A DNA stretch of 64,000 bases from Acanthosepion pharaonis (Eukaryota > Mollusca > Cephalopoda > Sepiida > Sepiidae): NCBI GenBank assembly GCA_903632075.3, contig CAHIKZ030001777.1, positions 310,001-374,000 on the forward strand, read 5' to 3'. Position numbers and translations under genes: made by a program. Below the pieces are notes generated by a model that did no database searches, was not told the origin of the DNA, and worked only from the letters and a program-made list of their open reading frames with translations. Numbering within the stretch: position 1 is the first letter of the stretch; every line of letters starts with the position of its first letter. This document shows, one piece after another, positions 61,846-64,000 of this stretch.

Positions 61846-63773
61846 GGAATTGTTTTCATTTTTATCCCAATATCTTTTTGGCCTTAGATCTTTCTCTCGT
61901 CGAGTGTCAAAACATATATCTCTGGATTTGGATTACCTGGATATTTTGCCCCAACTCTACAGTAATGAGTGGAATCAGGTGAGCCTATTTTTTAACATTA
62001 TCTCCATTGACATTTGTTGCTCCAGTTTTATGTTAACTTTTATTAAATGTATGGAAAAGTTTCCTGCACAAAGACAGTTTTCAATTATGCATTTAAAAAA
62101 ATATCATAGAGAACTTTTACACTTATCTTGCAATTCATTTTTTTAAATATTTTTTACTAAGCTTCTTATTCAGTATTGAAAAAGATTGAAAGTTTAGAAA
62201 AATAGGAAAATTCTGAGTAAAATTTGGGAAAAGCCAATAAAAATTGAACAATTATTTGTAACTAAACAACTGGCCTGTGTTTTGTATTACTCTTGAGTAT
62301 TGGGCTGAAAACATCTTCAGATCAAAAATTTACAATGTGGAGTGAGAAGGAAAGCCAGCACCCAAAGCAATTCCATGCTGTCAGCTGTACATTTACATGT
62401 ACTTAATTTTATTACTCATGTTGAAACTTTTTACCTCATCTGACTTTTTTTTAGGTGGATGAACTTCAATGTAGGTTTTCAATTAATCATTATCAATACA
62501 TAATGACTGTCTTTTATGAGTGCATCTTTGAGCAATTCATTTCTAACAGAAAATTGCCTGGGCCACTTTTGAACAGTAAAATTACTATCTTTATCTCCAC
62601 CAAACATCATATCTAATATGTGGGCTGCTTTTACTGTTTGTATTTCAAATTTCTATAATAGACAATCTTTAATAATCAACTCATGAACTGCCATTTTCTT
62701 TCACTCATTACTATTTTAGACAAACTCTCCTGAAAGTAGTAAAATGATGCATACTGATTTCAAGTTGCTGAAAATGTTAGACTGTTGTCTCTCGAGTTTA
62801 TGAAGAAGTACAAACCTACATAAAATTTCTTTTCACCTGATAACAATAAATTTTTAAATTTTAGCACTCTGCATTATTCATGGGGTAACTTCTACTAGAT
62901 ATGGCTACACTTTCAATTCAGTTGCCTCATTCTGATCGCAGTGCTTTTGGTGGTATTCCTACTCTTATAGGTCAATTTTAGTAACCATTAAGAAATTTTA
63001 ATTTGTTTCTTCCTTTTTTAGTCATGTTCAGTGTACTAATTATGGACTGAACTGTGTATTTTTTCAGTATTTTAGTTAATGATCCTTCAATTGCAGTTAT
63101 AGCAGCCTTTTTTATAAGATAGTCTGTTCCCATGTTTAACATTTAGGACTTGCATACAAATGAAAATGAATGAAGTTAGGAGTGCATTTTGGTGGGACTG
63201 ATTGGTTGCTGAACCAATATTCATGCTAACCCAGTTGGTGAGAGATATTTTTGCTGTTGAGAAATGTTTTTTATTTGCAAAACTAGACTTTATTCTACAT
63301 GCATTTTGTATCAACTTTTTAAGTAAAATATCATTCAAGTATAACATTCATTTAATTGTGAAACTAAAATAACAAACCTCTACTTTTCATTACTACCAAA
63401 CTCCTTAACTCCATAACCTTATTAAGCTGTTGTTTTAAGCTATATATGGGGCTACTATTTCTGTCAACAGATAACAGTTGTGTTTATATATGCACTACAA
63501 AGAACTACATTTTTGTCATGACTAACAGTTTTAATTTTAAGTAATAATGGCTCAGTTGAAGATGTCATTTTTACTGCTAAAATGCCTGTATCCATTTGCT
63601 CCATTCTTTAAAAATACCCTGTACGTATAATATAGTGGCTAATATGAAATTGAGTAAGACATATATGGATTTAATTTTTTATTTGCTTTTTTTAGGTTCC
63701 TGTTACTTTGGAGTGTAAAAGTAGCATCAACTTCACCCACAAATGTTCAGGGTCCATAACAACAACTGTCAGA
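5496..63773 (+). CDS. EPG5: EPG5 homologue, 19 internal exons, partial at both ends
   Basis: This is a spliced gene on the + strand: 19 exons, 2749 coding bases, about 916 codons, with every exon phase matching the next. From family knowledge, EPG5 is a very large (about 2,500-2,600 residue) animal protein that acts on late endosomes/lysosomes as a Rab7 effector tethering autophagosomes for fusion. What I see is an alpha-helical, largely soluble protein without membrane segments or classical catalytic motifs. Its most telling parts are LPALPTQYAPERL (exon at 53858), PILPLIWQRFFVLYL (46954) and ENQEFLKTL (junction 19592/22468), which agree with my memory of the EPG5 family. Introns range from 649 bp to 13,275 bp and hold nearly all the mobile DNA. 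The entry phase of the first exon and the open last donor show that the gene extends beyond both ends. The identity is from memory of the family, not from a search. Confidence 0.85.
5651..8089. other. Intron (5651-9114), left part
   Basis: Mostly AT-rich. Two GC-richer islands (about 6395-6560 and 6760-6990) look like old repeats because their composition differs sharply from the flanks, but I cannot assign a family. An open frame at 6761-7069 has no coding support. Confidence 0.4.
8090..8240 (+). mobile_element. LINE reverse-transcriptase scrap (jockey/CR1-like)
   Basis: Broken frames on the + strand recall the RT palm of jockey/CR1-type LINEs: a LLSATFF...FILTICL segment followed by IYADNTIVYVHF, a YADD-type box with D to N change. 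Several stops; only about 50 codons recognisable. Confidence 0.55.
8560..8955. repeat. Foldback element with ~95-bp inverted arms
   Basis: The left arm (about 8560-8658, with TTACAATTTTCTAGTCA at its inner end) is closely matched in reverse complement by the right arm (about 8856-8955, TGACTAGAAAATTGTAA). Shared blocks also include CAGCCTATT and TTTTCCATTATA. The spacer is about 195 bp of AT-rich DNA with no ORF. It looks like a MITE or foldback element. Confidence 0.75.
9115..9266 (+). CDS. EPG5: EPG5 exon 2 (152 bp)
   Basis: Acceptor TTTTTAG and donor GTAAAT. Two bases complete the Asp codon split by the previous donor, then 50 codons follow, beginning PLRKAQLADSLQKMPISEA and ending EVFE. 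It ends in phase 0. Too short for simple ORF detection, but the phase and both splice sites fit. Confidence 0.85.
9267..10175. other. Intron, nothing recognised
   Basis: 909-bp AT-rich intron between exons 2 and 3; no repeat family or ORF was recognised. Confidence 0.6.
10176..10316 (+). CDS. EPG5: EPG5 exon 3 (141 bp)
   Basis: Acceptor CTCTTTCAG and donor GTAAGT. 47 whole codons, starting IAYLYDHTKDFCSKVGRE and ending GNIGA; phase 0 at both ends, so skipping would keep the frame. A 15-bp pyrimidine minisatellite begins only about 20 bp past its donor. Confidence 0.88.
10337..10592 (+). repeat. 15-bp pyrimidine minisatellite (GTTTCC + T9)
   Basis: About 15 tandem units of GTTTCC followed by nine T, with a few degenerate units in the middle and a final run of about 25 T. 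It starts about 20 bp past the exon 3 donor. The open frame across it (FFLFP repeats) is a by-product of the 15-bp period. Confidence 0.95.
10966..11130 (+). CDS. EPG5: EPG5 exon 4 (165 bp)
   Basis: Acceptor CTATTGCAG and donor GTAATC. 55 codons starting MALYLFKELPMYHWLLDNGD and ending NNLNWGLNKE; the pattern of LYLFKELP...W followed later by LNWG fits EPG5. Phase 0 at both ends. The exon lies between pyrimidine arrays in both flanking introns. Confidence 0.9.
11337..12167 (+). repeat. ~29-bp pyrimidine minisatellite
   Basis: An array of roughly 28 units close to CTCTCTCTCATTTC + T5 + CTC4-5TTT, almost purely pyrimidine on the + strand with one A per unit. Units are most regular at 11930-12060; the last ones carry CTCACCACTC. 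Its right edge is interrupted at 12168. Confidence 0.95.
12168..12916 (-). mobile_element. Gypsy-type integrase scrap inserted in the array
   Basis: A 749-bp non-repetitive block splits the pyrimidine array. On the - strand (about 12611-12402) it contains HISTTAYHPCANGLVERFYH, the conserved end of the integrase core of Ty3/gypsy elements. The 5' part is frame-scrambled. The + strand edge begins TGTTGTGG, so the - strand end is CAACA, as an LTR end would be. ACTCT occurs on both sides (12163-12167 and 12917-12921), a possible 5-bp target duplication, though ACTCT is common in such an array. Confidence 0.7.
12917..13740 (+). repeat. Pyrimidine array continued, then 16-bp minisatellite
   Basis: The first 45 bp (CTCTCATTTC with CTCATCACTCTTG) are the continuation of the 29-bp array. 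From about 13010 to 13615 the unit is T5-6CTCTTCCTCC (15-16 bp), about 37 copies. It ends in a looser TTTC-rich stretch. The long open frames (FSSSFF/LPPF repeats) are artefacts of the repeat. Confidence 0.93.
13825..13947 (+). CDS. EPG5: EPG5 exon 5 (123 bp)
   Basis: Acceptor CACTCCTTCAG and donor GTATGT. 41 codons starting NTDLALPLWIHQYVACVLVE and ending EGVKQ, phase 0 at both ends. It lies about 85 bp past the end of the 12918-13740 pyrimidine tract. Confidence 0.87.
13948..15912. other. Intron, nothing firmly recognised
   Basis: AT-rich intron sequence. The stretch at about 15120-15700 has a more balanced composition, as old repeats do, but I could not place it in a family on either strand. 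Confidence 0.4.
15913..16752 (-). mobile_element. Penelope-like element, 3' part (GIY-YIG endonuclease)
   Basis: On the - strand, from about 16752 down: NKHFPKNLELHKIFNKNTVK, LSYSCTTNLETIINR, then a Cys cluster with CPLDGAC and MYIGCTEGTLK, the GIY-YIG-type motif (YIG kept) of Penelope-like retroelements. After a frameshift LANHVWNLKVKN and ILRWKILKKAK follow, the usual downstream motif of that endonuclease. The RT domain is absent. Stops and frameshifts show that it is dead. Confidence 0.75.
17101..17360 (+). CDS. EPG5: EPG5 exon 6 (260 bp)
   Basis: Acceptor TCACTTGCAG and donor GTAAGT. 86 codons plus two bases, starting VALVVRQQQTNEQQFSNWAW and containing LPRPFEVGMMLHM. Another AG lies 17 bases upstream (17083), but using it would shift the frame, so 17101 is chosen. 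It is the largest exon of the window and ends in phase 2. Confidence 0.9.
18771..18832 (-). mobile_element. SINE tail fragment (tRNA-derived family)
   Basis: The reverse complement reads GAATTCCAGCTGAGG then CCGATTACTTTG. This resembles the region after box B in cephalopod tRNA-derived SINEs, and also the better-preserved copy at 28974-29150. The tRNA head is not clear here. Confidence 0.4.
18905..19185. repeat. Diverged foldback related to 48121-48541
   Basis: The left arm contains CAGCCTTAAGGTGTCTG and the right arm CACCTGAAGAAGGCT, partly complementary and in inverted order. The right end carries CATAATGTAAATAAT, shared with the end of the 48-kb foldback element. Arms are much more diverged than in that copy. 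Confidence 0.45.
19452..19592 (+). CDS. EPG5: EPG5 exon 7 (141 bp)
   Basis: Acceptor GACTTTTCAG and donor GTAAGT. One base completes Asp, then VAEFITHGIPLLSKLNGLYY onward, ending FYNQGQYLIENQ plus two bases. FYNQGQYLIENQE is one of the more recognisable EPG5 stretches. Its length divides by three. Confidence 0.9.
19932..20425. mobile_element. Mariner-type non-autonomous element (MITE)
   Basis: About 490 bp bounded by imperfect inverted ends: left GTCTCCAAAAGTAATACCTC and right, read on the - strand, GCTCTGAAAGTAATACTTC. The CATGGAAAGTGCAACA just inside the left end recalls mariner-family UTRs. No transposase frame is kept. Confidence 0.45.
20880..21560 (+). mobile_element. Penelope-like element, reverse-transcriptase fragment
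   Basis: The + strand frame reads IKDHKVNFKDNPIYRLI, then KLRKISKITLEEINSELR and LNHWK, and after a frameshift LDIKDFSALITEAILDN. These correspond to the conserved RT entry and the FDIxDFYPSI-type box of Penelope-like elements (first Asp kept). Composition is strikingly A-rich on this strand. The opposite orientation to 15913-16752 shows a separate insertion. Confidence 0.7.
21651..22467. other. Intron, nothing recognised
   Basis: AT-rich sequence up to the exon 8 acceptor, without recognisable repeats or coding stretches. Confidence 0.5.
22468..22588 (+). CDS. EPG5: EPG5 exon 8 (121 bp)
   Basis: Acceptor TTCCTGTTAG and donor GTAAGT. The first G completes Glu, then 40 codons beginning FLKTLQAVLLADETPMRVAK and ending NSMIL. 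It ends in phase 0. Confidence 0.9.
22589..23587. other. Intron, nothing recognised
   Basis: 999-bp intron between exons 8 and 9. A stretch at about 23140-23470 is purine-rich on the + strand but shows no family signature. Confidence 0.5.
23588..23685 (+). CDS. EPG5: EPG5 exon 9 (98 bp)
   Basis: Acceptor after a long T tract (TTTTTTTAG) and donor GTTGGT, which departs from the usual GTRAGT. 32 codons plus two bases: TQIQATNRDCDAVAVISLWA onward, ending KWSMD. Skipping this exon alone would shift the frame; skipping it together with the next (98+97=195) would not. Confidence 0.87.
23906..23970. repeat. (GT)n(AT)n microsatellite
   Basis: GT repeats (23906-23920) pass directly into about 25 AT units, ending at GTGGGG. 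It borders the foldback element that follows. Confidence 0.95.
23992..24442. repeat. Foldback element with ~80-bp inverted arms
   Basis: The left arm 23992-24074 and the right arm 24362-24442 are near-perfect reverse complements. Shared blocks include ACATACAAACTTTAGAATGG, CAATGAATGTCTATTATG and ATATTGTTAAATATAAC. The spacer is about 287 bp. Open frames in it have no support. Confidence 0.85.
24643..24743 (+). repeat. 5' LTR (~101 bp)
   Basis: Begins TGTAA and ends TTACA. It matches the 3' LTR with some indels in its first 40 bp and closely afterwards (TTAAGCTGAACTAGACT, GAGTTTTCATTACA). An AATAAA-like signal lies inside. Confidence 0.75.
28333..28438 (+). repeat. 3' LTR (~106 bp)
   Basis: Begins TGTAACACC and ends TTACA; contains AATAAA. 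The five bases outside (AAGAT) do not match those left of the 5' LTR (TGATT), so no target duplication is preserved. Confidence 0.75.
28974..29150 (-). mobile_element. tRNA-derived SINE, cephalopod-type
   Basis: On the - strand an AGTTCAAATTCCAGC box B (about 29094-29108), followed by TGAGGTGG and a diverged tail, lies downstream of a tRNA-like head (29150-29109). GTTCAAATTCC followed by a GAGG stretch is the hallmark of octopus/squid tRNA-Lys-type SINEs as I remember them. Confidence 0.6.
29282..29378 (+). CDS. EPG5: EPG5 exon 10 (97 bp)
   Basis: Acceptor CTTTTTACAG and donor GTTATT (weak). One base completes Arg, then 32 codons starting NCCYVLDNLVRSAFRYAEAL and ending LSEQYQ; phase 0 at its end. 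An antisense LINE ends in an A-rich tail that begins within a few bases of this donor. Confidence 0.87.
29385..31260 (-). mobile_element. CR1/jockey-like LINE remnant(s), antisense
   Basis: On the - strand: a pre-RT region ending CGLDSIHV (31250-30906), a RT start with WPISLLPLFGKVL (about 30760), the central RT with INAGVPQNSILVPTLFQIFI and YADDTSIYSC (30246-29848; the catalytic YADD is kept) and a C-terminal stretch with FYKYFHDNC (about 29590). The tail is A-rich (29404-29380). A second copy of the extreme C-terminus (ELSSCFPINFDLQKFKYNIN) sits at about 30590-30520, inside the element, so two copies or an internal duplication are present. Frames are broken. Confidence 0.8.
31690..31950 (-). 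mobile_element. Possible transposase C-terminal scrap
   Basis: The - strand shows FDFPDLIPLDFF in a frame-shifted context, similar to the SPDLTPLDFF box of some Tc1/mariner-superfamily transposases. Nothing else is left; no terminal repeats were seen. Confidence 0.35.
31951..33444. other. Intron, nothing recognised
   Basis: AT-rich sequence up to exon 11. Just before the acceptor ACATTTTAATGCATTTAAT occurs twice within 60 bp (33365-33415). Confidence 0.5.
33445..33678 (+). CDS. EPG5: EPG5 exon 11 (234 bp)
   Basis: Acceptor CTCTTTTTCAG and donor GTGTGT. 78 whole codons starting CLLAEYRSQGVVESFVNWIA, with VPWLAYLILTIE in the middle and ending VEQAWK. Phase 0 at both ends. Confidence 0.9.
33679..35054. 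other. Left part of the 13.3-kb intron
   Basis: AT-rich DNA without recognisable coding or repeat content; the gypsy element at 35055 follows. Confidence 0.5.
35055..35564 (+). repeat. 5' LTR of the 35-kb gypsy element
   Basis: Starts TGTGGCGGACATGAGACAG. It includes a triplicated motif GCAATG(C/A)ATTATGGGA around 35270-35330 and CTATAAAAACAACTAC (35371-35386), a plausible TATA box. The end is set at TTTCA (35564) by length; the precise border is uncertain. Confidence 0.8.
39052..39548 (+). repeat. 3' LTR of the 35-kb gypsy element
   Basis: Starts TGTGGCGGACATGAGACAG and stays close to the 5' LTR, with small deletions that include one of the ATTATGGGA motifs. Its last ten bases (GGGCCTCA) differ from the 5' LTR end. 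CAACA follows (39549-39553) and also precedes the 5' LTR (35050-35054). Confidence 0.8.
39809..39851. repeat. (AT)n with CA-rich tail
   Basis: About 14 AT units followed by ACACACAAACACAC. A second, looser CATA-rich stretch lies at about 39945-40025. Confidence 0.9.
40245..42130 (-). mobile_element. R2-clade-like LINE, copy 1 (decayed)
   Basis: On the - strand: RT with ADLVVDLANAYGCVPHKLV (about 42030), then YEVALTTVEKMEKKVSRYL and RRWLGLP (41480-41420), a degraded Cys-His knuckle (about 40880) and a terminal region VMLELTVPWEENTDKAYERK (about 40530-40470), which corresponds to the restriction-like endonuclease (REL-ENDO) end of R2/NeSL/Hero-type LINEs. RT motif boxes after ANAYG are damaged. 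The N-terminal RT part is missing. Confidence 0.75.
42280..42480. repeat. T-rich low-complexity stretch
   Basis: Dominated by T runs, longest at about 42386-42408. It lies between the repeat copy A and LINE copy 1. Confidence 0.85.
42529..42779 (-). repeat. ~240-bp direct repeat, copy A
   Basis: Very close to 45628-45862 over GAAGGAAATTACTGGAAAGT, CTTCCACCGAGCTTCTCTAC and CATTATAA. Copy A has an extra C-rich insertion near 42755. It follows the 3' end (- strand sense) of LINE copy 2. Confidence 0.9.
42994..45590 (-). mobile_element. R2-clade-like LINE, copy 2 (better preserved)
   Basis: On the - strand in order: pre-RT (KYAKNIFDQPRSGVLKIEK at about 45545), RT entry with NKSAPGINGIPFLLYKKCP (45330), FRPISLLNVEGK, IWLDLANAYGSAPHQMI (44930), VGIAMGCTVSPILFVLAMQL and the catalytic box VFMDDTTIL (44640; FMDD where YADD is usual), thumb (43930-44213), a zinc knuckle CPLCKEKLQTLEHVLSSC (about 43580) and REL-ENDO signatures PDIVLL and MVELTVPYE (43240-43160). 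A few stops and frameshifts interrupt it, so it is inactive, but all C-terminal modules are present in order. Confidence 0.85.
45628..45862 (-). repeat. ~240-bp direct repeat, copy B
   Basis: Partner of 42529-42779. Its - strand frame (ERKAPKRCTLSPDDPSLNIN and onwards) is open into the LINE side, ending at about 45576. Whether this is real LINE N-terminal coding sequence or an accident of a short repeat is undecided. It abuts the copia scrap exactly at CATTATAA. Confidence 0.9.
45863..46140 (-). mobile_element. Ty1/copia RNase H C-terminal scrap
   Basis: The - strand reads KVEYIA, ATTIQEAKFLI (with stops between), then KYHFIRSEVLNGTIKSDYIL and DQNVADLFTKSMSRVKL. The order EAEYIA...HFIRE...NxADxFTK is diagnostic of the end of copia-type pol. 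No LTR was identified. Confidence 0.8.
46424..46515. repeat. (AT)n(GT)n(TA)n(CA)n palindromic microsatellite
   Basis: AT units, about 9 TG units, about 18 TA units and then about 8 CA units. The TG and CA blocks are inverted relative to each other around the TA core, so a single strand could fold into one long hairpin. Confidence 0.95.
46516..46953. other. Intron end, nothing recognised
   Basis: Last 440 bp before exon 12; AT-rich, no recognisable features. Confidence 0.6.
46954..47120 (+). CDS. EPG5: EPG5 exon 12 (167 bp)
   Basis: Acceptor CCTTTCCAG and donor GTAAGA. 55 codons plus two bases; contains RLNIYRWAQQAVDTPCDHP and PILPLIWQRFFVLYLGR, the best matched stretch to my memory of EPG5. 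It follows a 13,275-bp intron crowded with retroelements. Confidence 0.92.
47121..47921. other. Intron, nothing recognised
   Basis: 801-bp AT-rich intron between exons 12 and 13, without identified repeats. Confidence 0.6.
47922..48073 (+). CDS. EPG5: EPG5 exon 13 (152 bp)
   Basis: Acceptor CATTCTAG and donor GTAAGT. One base completes Asn, then 50 codons starting LPERASNGNRFFDSLSYSSL, with a basic KKMKKK stretch, and one trailing base. The basic, probably helical segment is typical of this part of the protein. Confidence 0.88.
48121..48541. mobile_element. Foldback element with ~100-bp arms and tRNA-like core
   Basis: The left arm 48121-48220 and the right arm 48432-48541 are strongly complementary; shared blocks include CATTATTTACATTATT, CATATTTATTACA and CTTCTTCAGGTGGTT, with one 12-bp indel. 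The loop holds a tRNA-derived segment on the - strand. An older relative lies at 18905-19185. Confidence 0.8.
48343..48416 (-). promoter_or_regulatory. tRNA-like pol III A and B boxes in foldback loop
   Basis: On the - strand TGGTACAGTGGATAAAGGC (about 48414-48396) resembles box A, and GTGAGTTCAATACCCAGC (about 48361-48344) resembles box B (GGTTCRANNCC), spaced as in a tRNA. It does not fold as a clean tRNA by eye, so a SINE head is more likely than a functional tRNA gene. Confidence 0.55.
48542..50490. other. Intron, nothing recognised
   Basis: Long AT-rich stretch. A GC-richer patch at about 50090-50290 may be an old repeat but matches no family I know. Confidence 0.5.
50491..52018 (-). 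mobile_element. Tc1-type DNA transposon with ~205-bp TIRs
   Basis: 1528 bp, bounded on both sides by TA (50489-50490 and 52019-52020), the Tc1/mariner target duplication. The ends CACTACGTGCCAAATTAT and, inverted, CACTGCGTGCCAAATTAT open terminal inverted repeats of about 205 bp (50491-50695; 51814-52018). Each TIR carries an outer and an inner TGCCAAATTAT-type motif in the same direction (IR/DR layout), though the inner one on the right is altered to TGCCACATTAT. The transposase gene between them is on the - strand and is broken. Confidence 0.92.
51063..51794 (-). pseudogene. Tc1-like transposase, frameshifted
   Basis: The N-terminal part (51794-51459) starts MGRKSSLSDAEKKTITSEVS and has the helix-turn-helix region (STLEISKMIGRYHQTVKKF), then the basic linker and second DNA-binding part. 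The catalytic part (51446-51063) has the first acidic site in VLFTDETPATFDG and the second in FMQDNAPSHAAHK. The block that should supply the third acidic residue (NPIENLW-like) lies downstream of 51063 with stop codons and shifts. A stop also separates the two main ORFs. Confidence 0.85.
52337..52466 (+). CDS. EPG5: EPG5 exon 14 (130 bp)
   Basis: Acceptor ATTGTCTAG and donor GTAAGA. Reads ESPSGVSETSSSSLSLESLN onward, ending TELHKALV plus two bases. The Ser-rich first half suggests a flexible linker. A Tc1-type transposon ends about 320 bp upstream. Confidence 0.84.
52467..53857. other. Intron, otherwise unremarkable
   Basis: Apart from the AT microsatellite there is a weak box-B-like GAGTTTGATTCTC near 53410, too isolated to call a SINE. 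Confidence 0.5.
52853..52883. repeat. (AT)n microsatellite
   Basis: About 15 AT units in the intron between exons 14 and 15. Confidence 0.95.
53858..53981 (+). CDS. EPG5: EPG5 exon 15 (124 bp)
   Basis: Acceptor CTTTTTTTAG and donor GTTTCT (weak). One base completes Ser, then LFESFQYWLDEPRLHEATLY, followed by LPALPTQYAPERLHMVFQCD and K. The EPRLHE...LYLPALP...Y.P.RL pattern is highly characteristic of EPG5. Phase 0 at its end. Confidence 0.92.
54740..55480 (-). mobile_element. LINE 3'-region fragment
   Basis: The - strand frame 55179-54985 carries LPDCHWCNLGLEEMALYTYH and then C, a C-x2-C...H-x3-C knuckle as found after RT in several LINE clades, followed by WDYVGE. The flanking - strand frame (55477-55217) has LAYFLAKKNIPACIC and is probably part of the same repeat. 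No RT core is present. Confidence 0.5.
55481..57195. other. Intron, nothing recognised
   Basis: AT-rich DNA that ends in a T run (57160-57184) before the exon 16 acceptor. No coding or repeat family was recognised. Confidence 0.5.
57196..57343 (+). CDS. EPG5: EPG5 exon 16 (148 bp)
   Basis: Acceptor CTATACAG after a 26-nt T tract, donor GTATAA. 49 codons plus one base, starting NPWVDLIDLEMVNYESTLRA and ending in an acidic/polar tail with DTDSDWNVGT. The polar tail is probably a loop. Confidence 0.88.
57344..59039. other. Intron, nothing recognised
   Basis: AT-rich. It contains a pseudo-exon candidate (58192-58229), which I rejected on phase, and a T run at about 58880-58892. Confidence 0.5.
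59040..59720 (-). mobile_element. Decayed repeat-derived ORF, family uncertain
   Basis: Two - strand frames look protein-like. One (59656-59405) reads LKAEICWVVKMTQSHFSFNF and MFPDSNIAKTF with downstream FGLTFFFREE, resembling ORFs spread in many copies in aquatic animal genomes (possibly ZBED/hAT-type). The other (59373-59107) has AMHLNIAKKNSYMARSPTIL. GC content is higher than the flanks. Neither has start or splice support as a host exon. Confidence 0.4.
59721..60307. other. Intron end, nothing recognised
   Basis: About 590 bp before exon 17; may contain the continuation of the preceding repeat. Confidence 0.4.
60308..60479 (+). CDS. EPG5: EPG5 exon 17 (172 bp)
   Basis: Acceptor CATTTTACAG and donor GTATAG. 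Two bases complete Ala, then TARILNRLKTHNIPLKPPPV, a proline-rich stretch LPQPPVPEVSVAI, and LNADLKVLCNHA, plus two bases. The proline-rich linker before a helical block fits the family. Confidence 0.88.
60480..61887. other. Intron, nothing recognised
   Basis: 1,408-bp AT-rich intron ending in a T run (61819-61846) and the exon 18 acceptor. Confidence 0.6.
61888..61978 (+). CDS. EPG5: EPG5 exon 18 (91 bp)
   Basis: Acceptor TTGGCCTTAG and donor GTGAGC. One base completes Arg, then 30 codons starting SFSRRVSKHISLDLDYLDIL and ending SNEWNQ. Phase 0 at its end. A 31-nt T run lies about 40 bp upstream. Confidence 0.86.
61979..63695. other. Intron, nothing recognised
   Basis: 1,717-bp AT-rich intron without recognised repeats. 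Confidence 0.6.
63696..63773 (+). CDS. EPG5: EPG5 exon 19, last in window (78 bp)
   Basis: Acceptor CTTTTTTTAG and donor GTAAGT. 26 whole codons: VPVTLECKSSINFTHKCSGS and then ITTTVR. The gene continues to the right of the window. Confidence 0.85.
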
Positions 63774-64000
63774 GTAAGTTACATATTAACACCAAATTGT
63801 GTTGTTTTGTAAGAACTTATTCATGTCAGCATGCATATATATGTGATGTGATAGAGATTATATCAATAAATCTCTAGCCTAATAATGAGAAAGAAACATT
63901 TATTTTACACACCAAATATTTATTTTTCAACATAATCTTGTTGAATGCATTCAGTGGTGAATATTAATCATCTAAAATGAACATCAATAAGCTGCTCTAC
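63774..64000. other. Start of next intron
   Basis: Begins with the exon 19 donor GTAAGT. A repeat may start near 63885, but too little is visible. Confidence 0.5.

Overview
This is a window of AT-rich, intron-dominated animal nuclear DNA. The best guess for the source is an octopod cephalopod. That rests on tRNA-derived SINE tails whose box B and following GAGG-type stretch resemble known octopus SINEs, and on the mixture of Penelope-like elements, R2-clade-like LINEs, Ty3/gypsy and Tc1 copies. The class of organism is an inference; that it is a metazoan with large introns is directly visible.

One host gene runs through the whole window on the + strand. I assembled 19 internal coding exons (5496 to 63773). 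All have AG/GT boundaries and all reading phases chain exactly, giving 2749 coding bases, about 916 codons. The conceptual protein fits the later part of EPG5 (ectopic P-granules protein 5 homolog), the large Rab7-linked autophagosome-lysosome tethering factor of animals. Neither the start codon nor the stop codon is in the window, so the gene continues on both sides.

All other recognisable features lie in introns and are repeats or decayed mobile elements. From left to right: a gypsy remnant on the - strand with a 145-bp direct repeat (1.9-4.36 kb); a LINE scrap and a foldback element (8.1-8.96 kb); three long pyrimidine-only minisatellites around the exon at 10966, one split by an inserted retroelement scrap (10.3-13.7 kb); two Penelope-like fragments (15.9-16.75 kb and 20.9-21.6 kb); foldback/MITE-like and SINE pieces (18.8-20.4 kb); a foldback element and a gypsy provirus-like copy with short LTRs (24.0-28.4 kb); a LINE whose A-rich tail sits against a splice donor (29.4-31.3 kb); and a 13.3-kb intron filled by a GC-richer gypsy copy with ~500-bp LTRs, two head-to-tail R2-clade-like LINEs with direct repeats, and a copia scrap (35.1-46.1 kb). 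Then come a foldback element with a tRNA-like core (48.1-48.5 kb), a complete-ended Tc1-type transposon with long terminal repeats of IR/DR layout (50.5-52.0 kb), a LINE 3' fragment (54.7-55.5 kb) and an unidentified decayed repeat ORF (59.0-59.7 kb).

I found no intact second host gene, no CRISPR array and no bacterial-type features. The points most worth following up are the pair of weak-donor exons that can be skipped together in frame, the LINE tail at a splice donor, the bracketed tandem LINE cluster, and the foldback element carrying an RNA polymerase III-type core.
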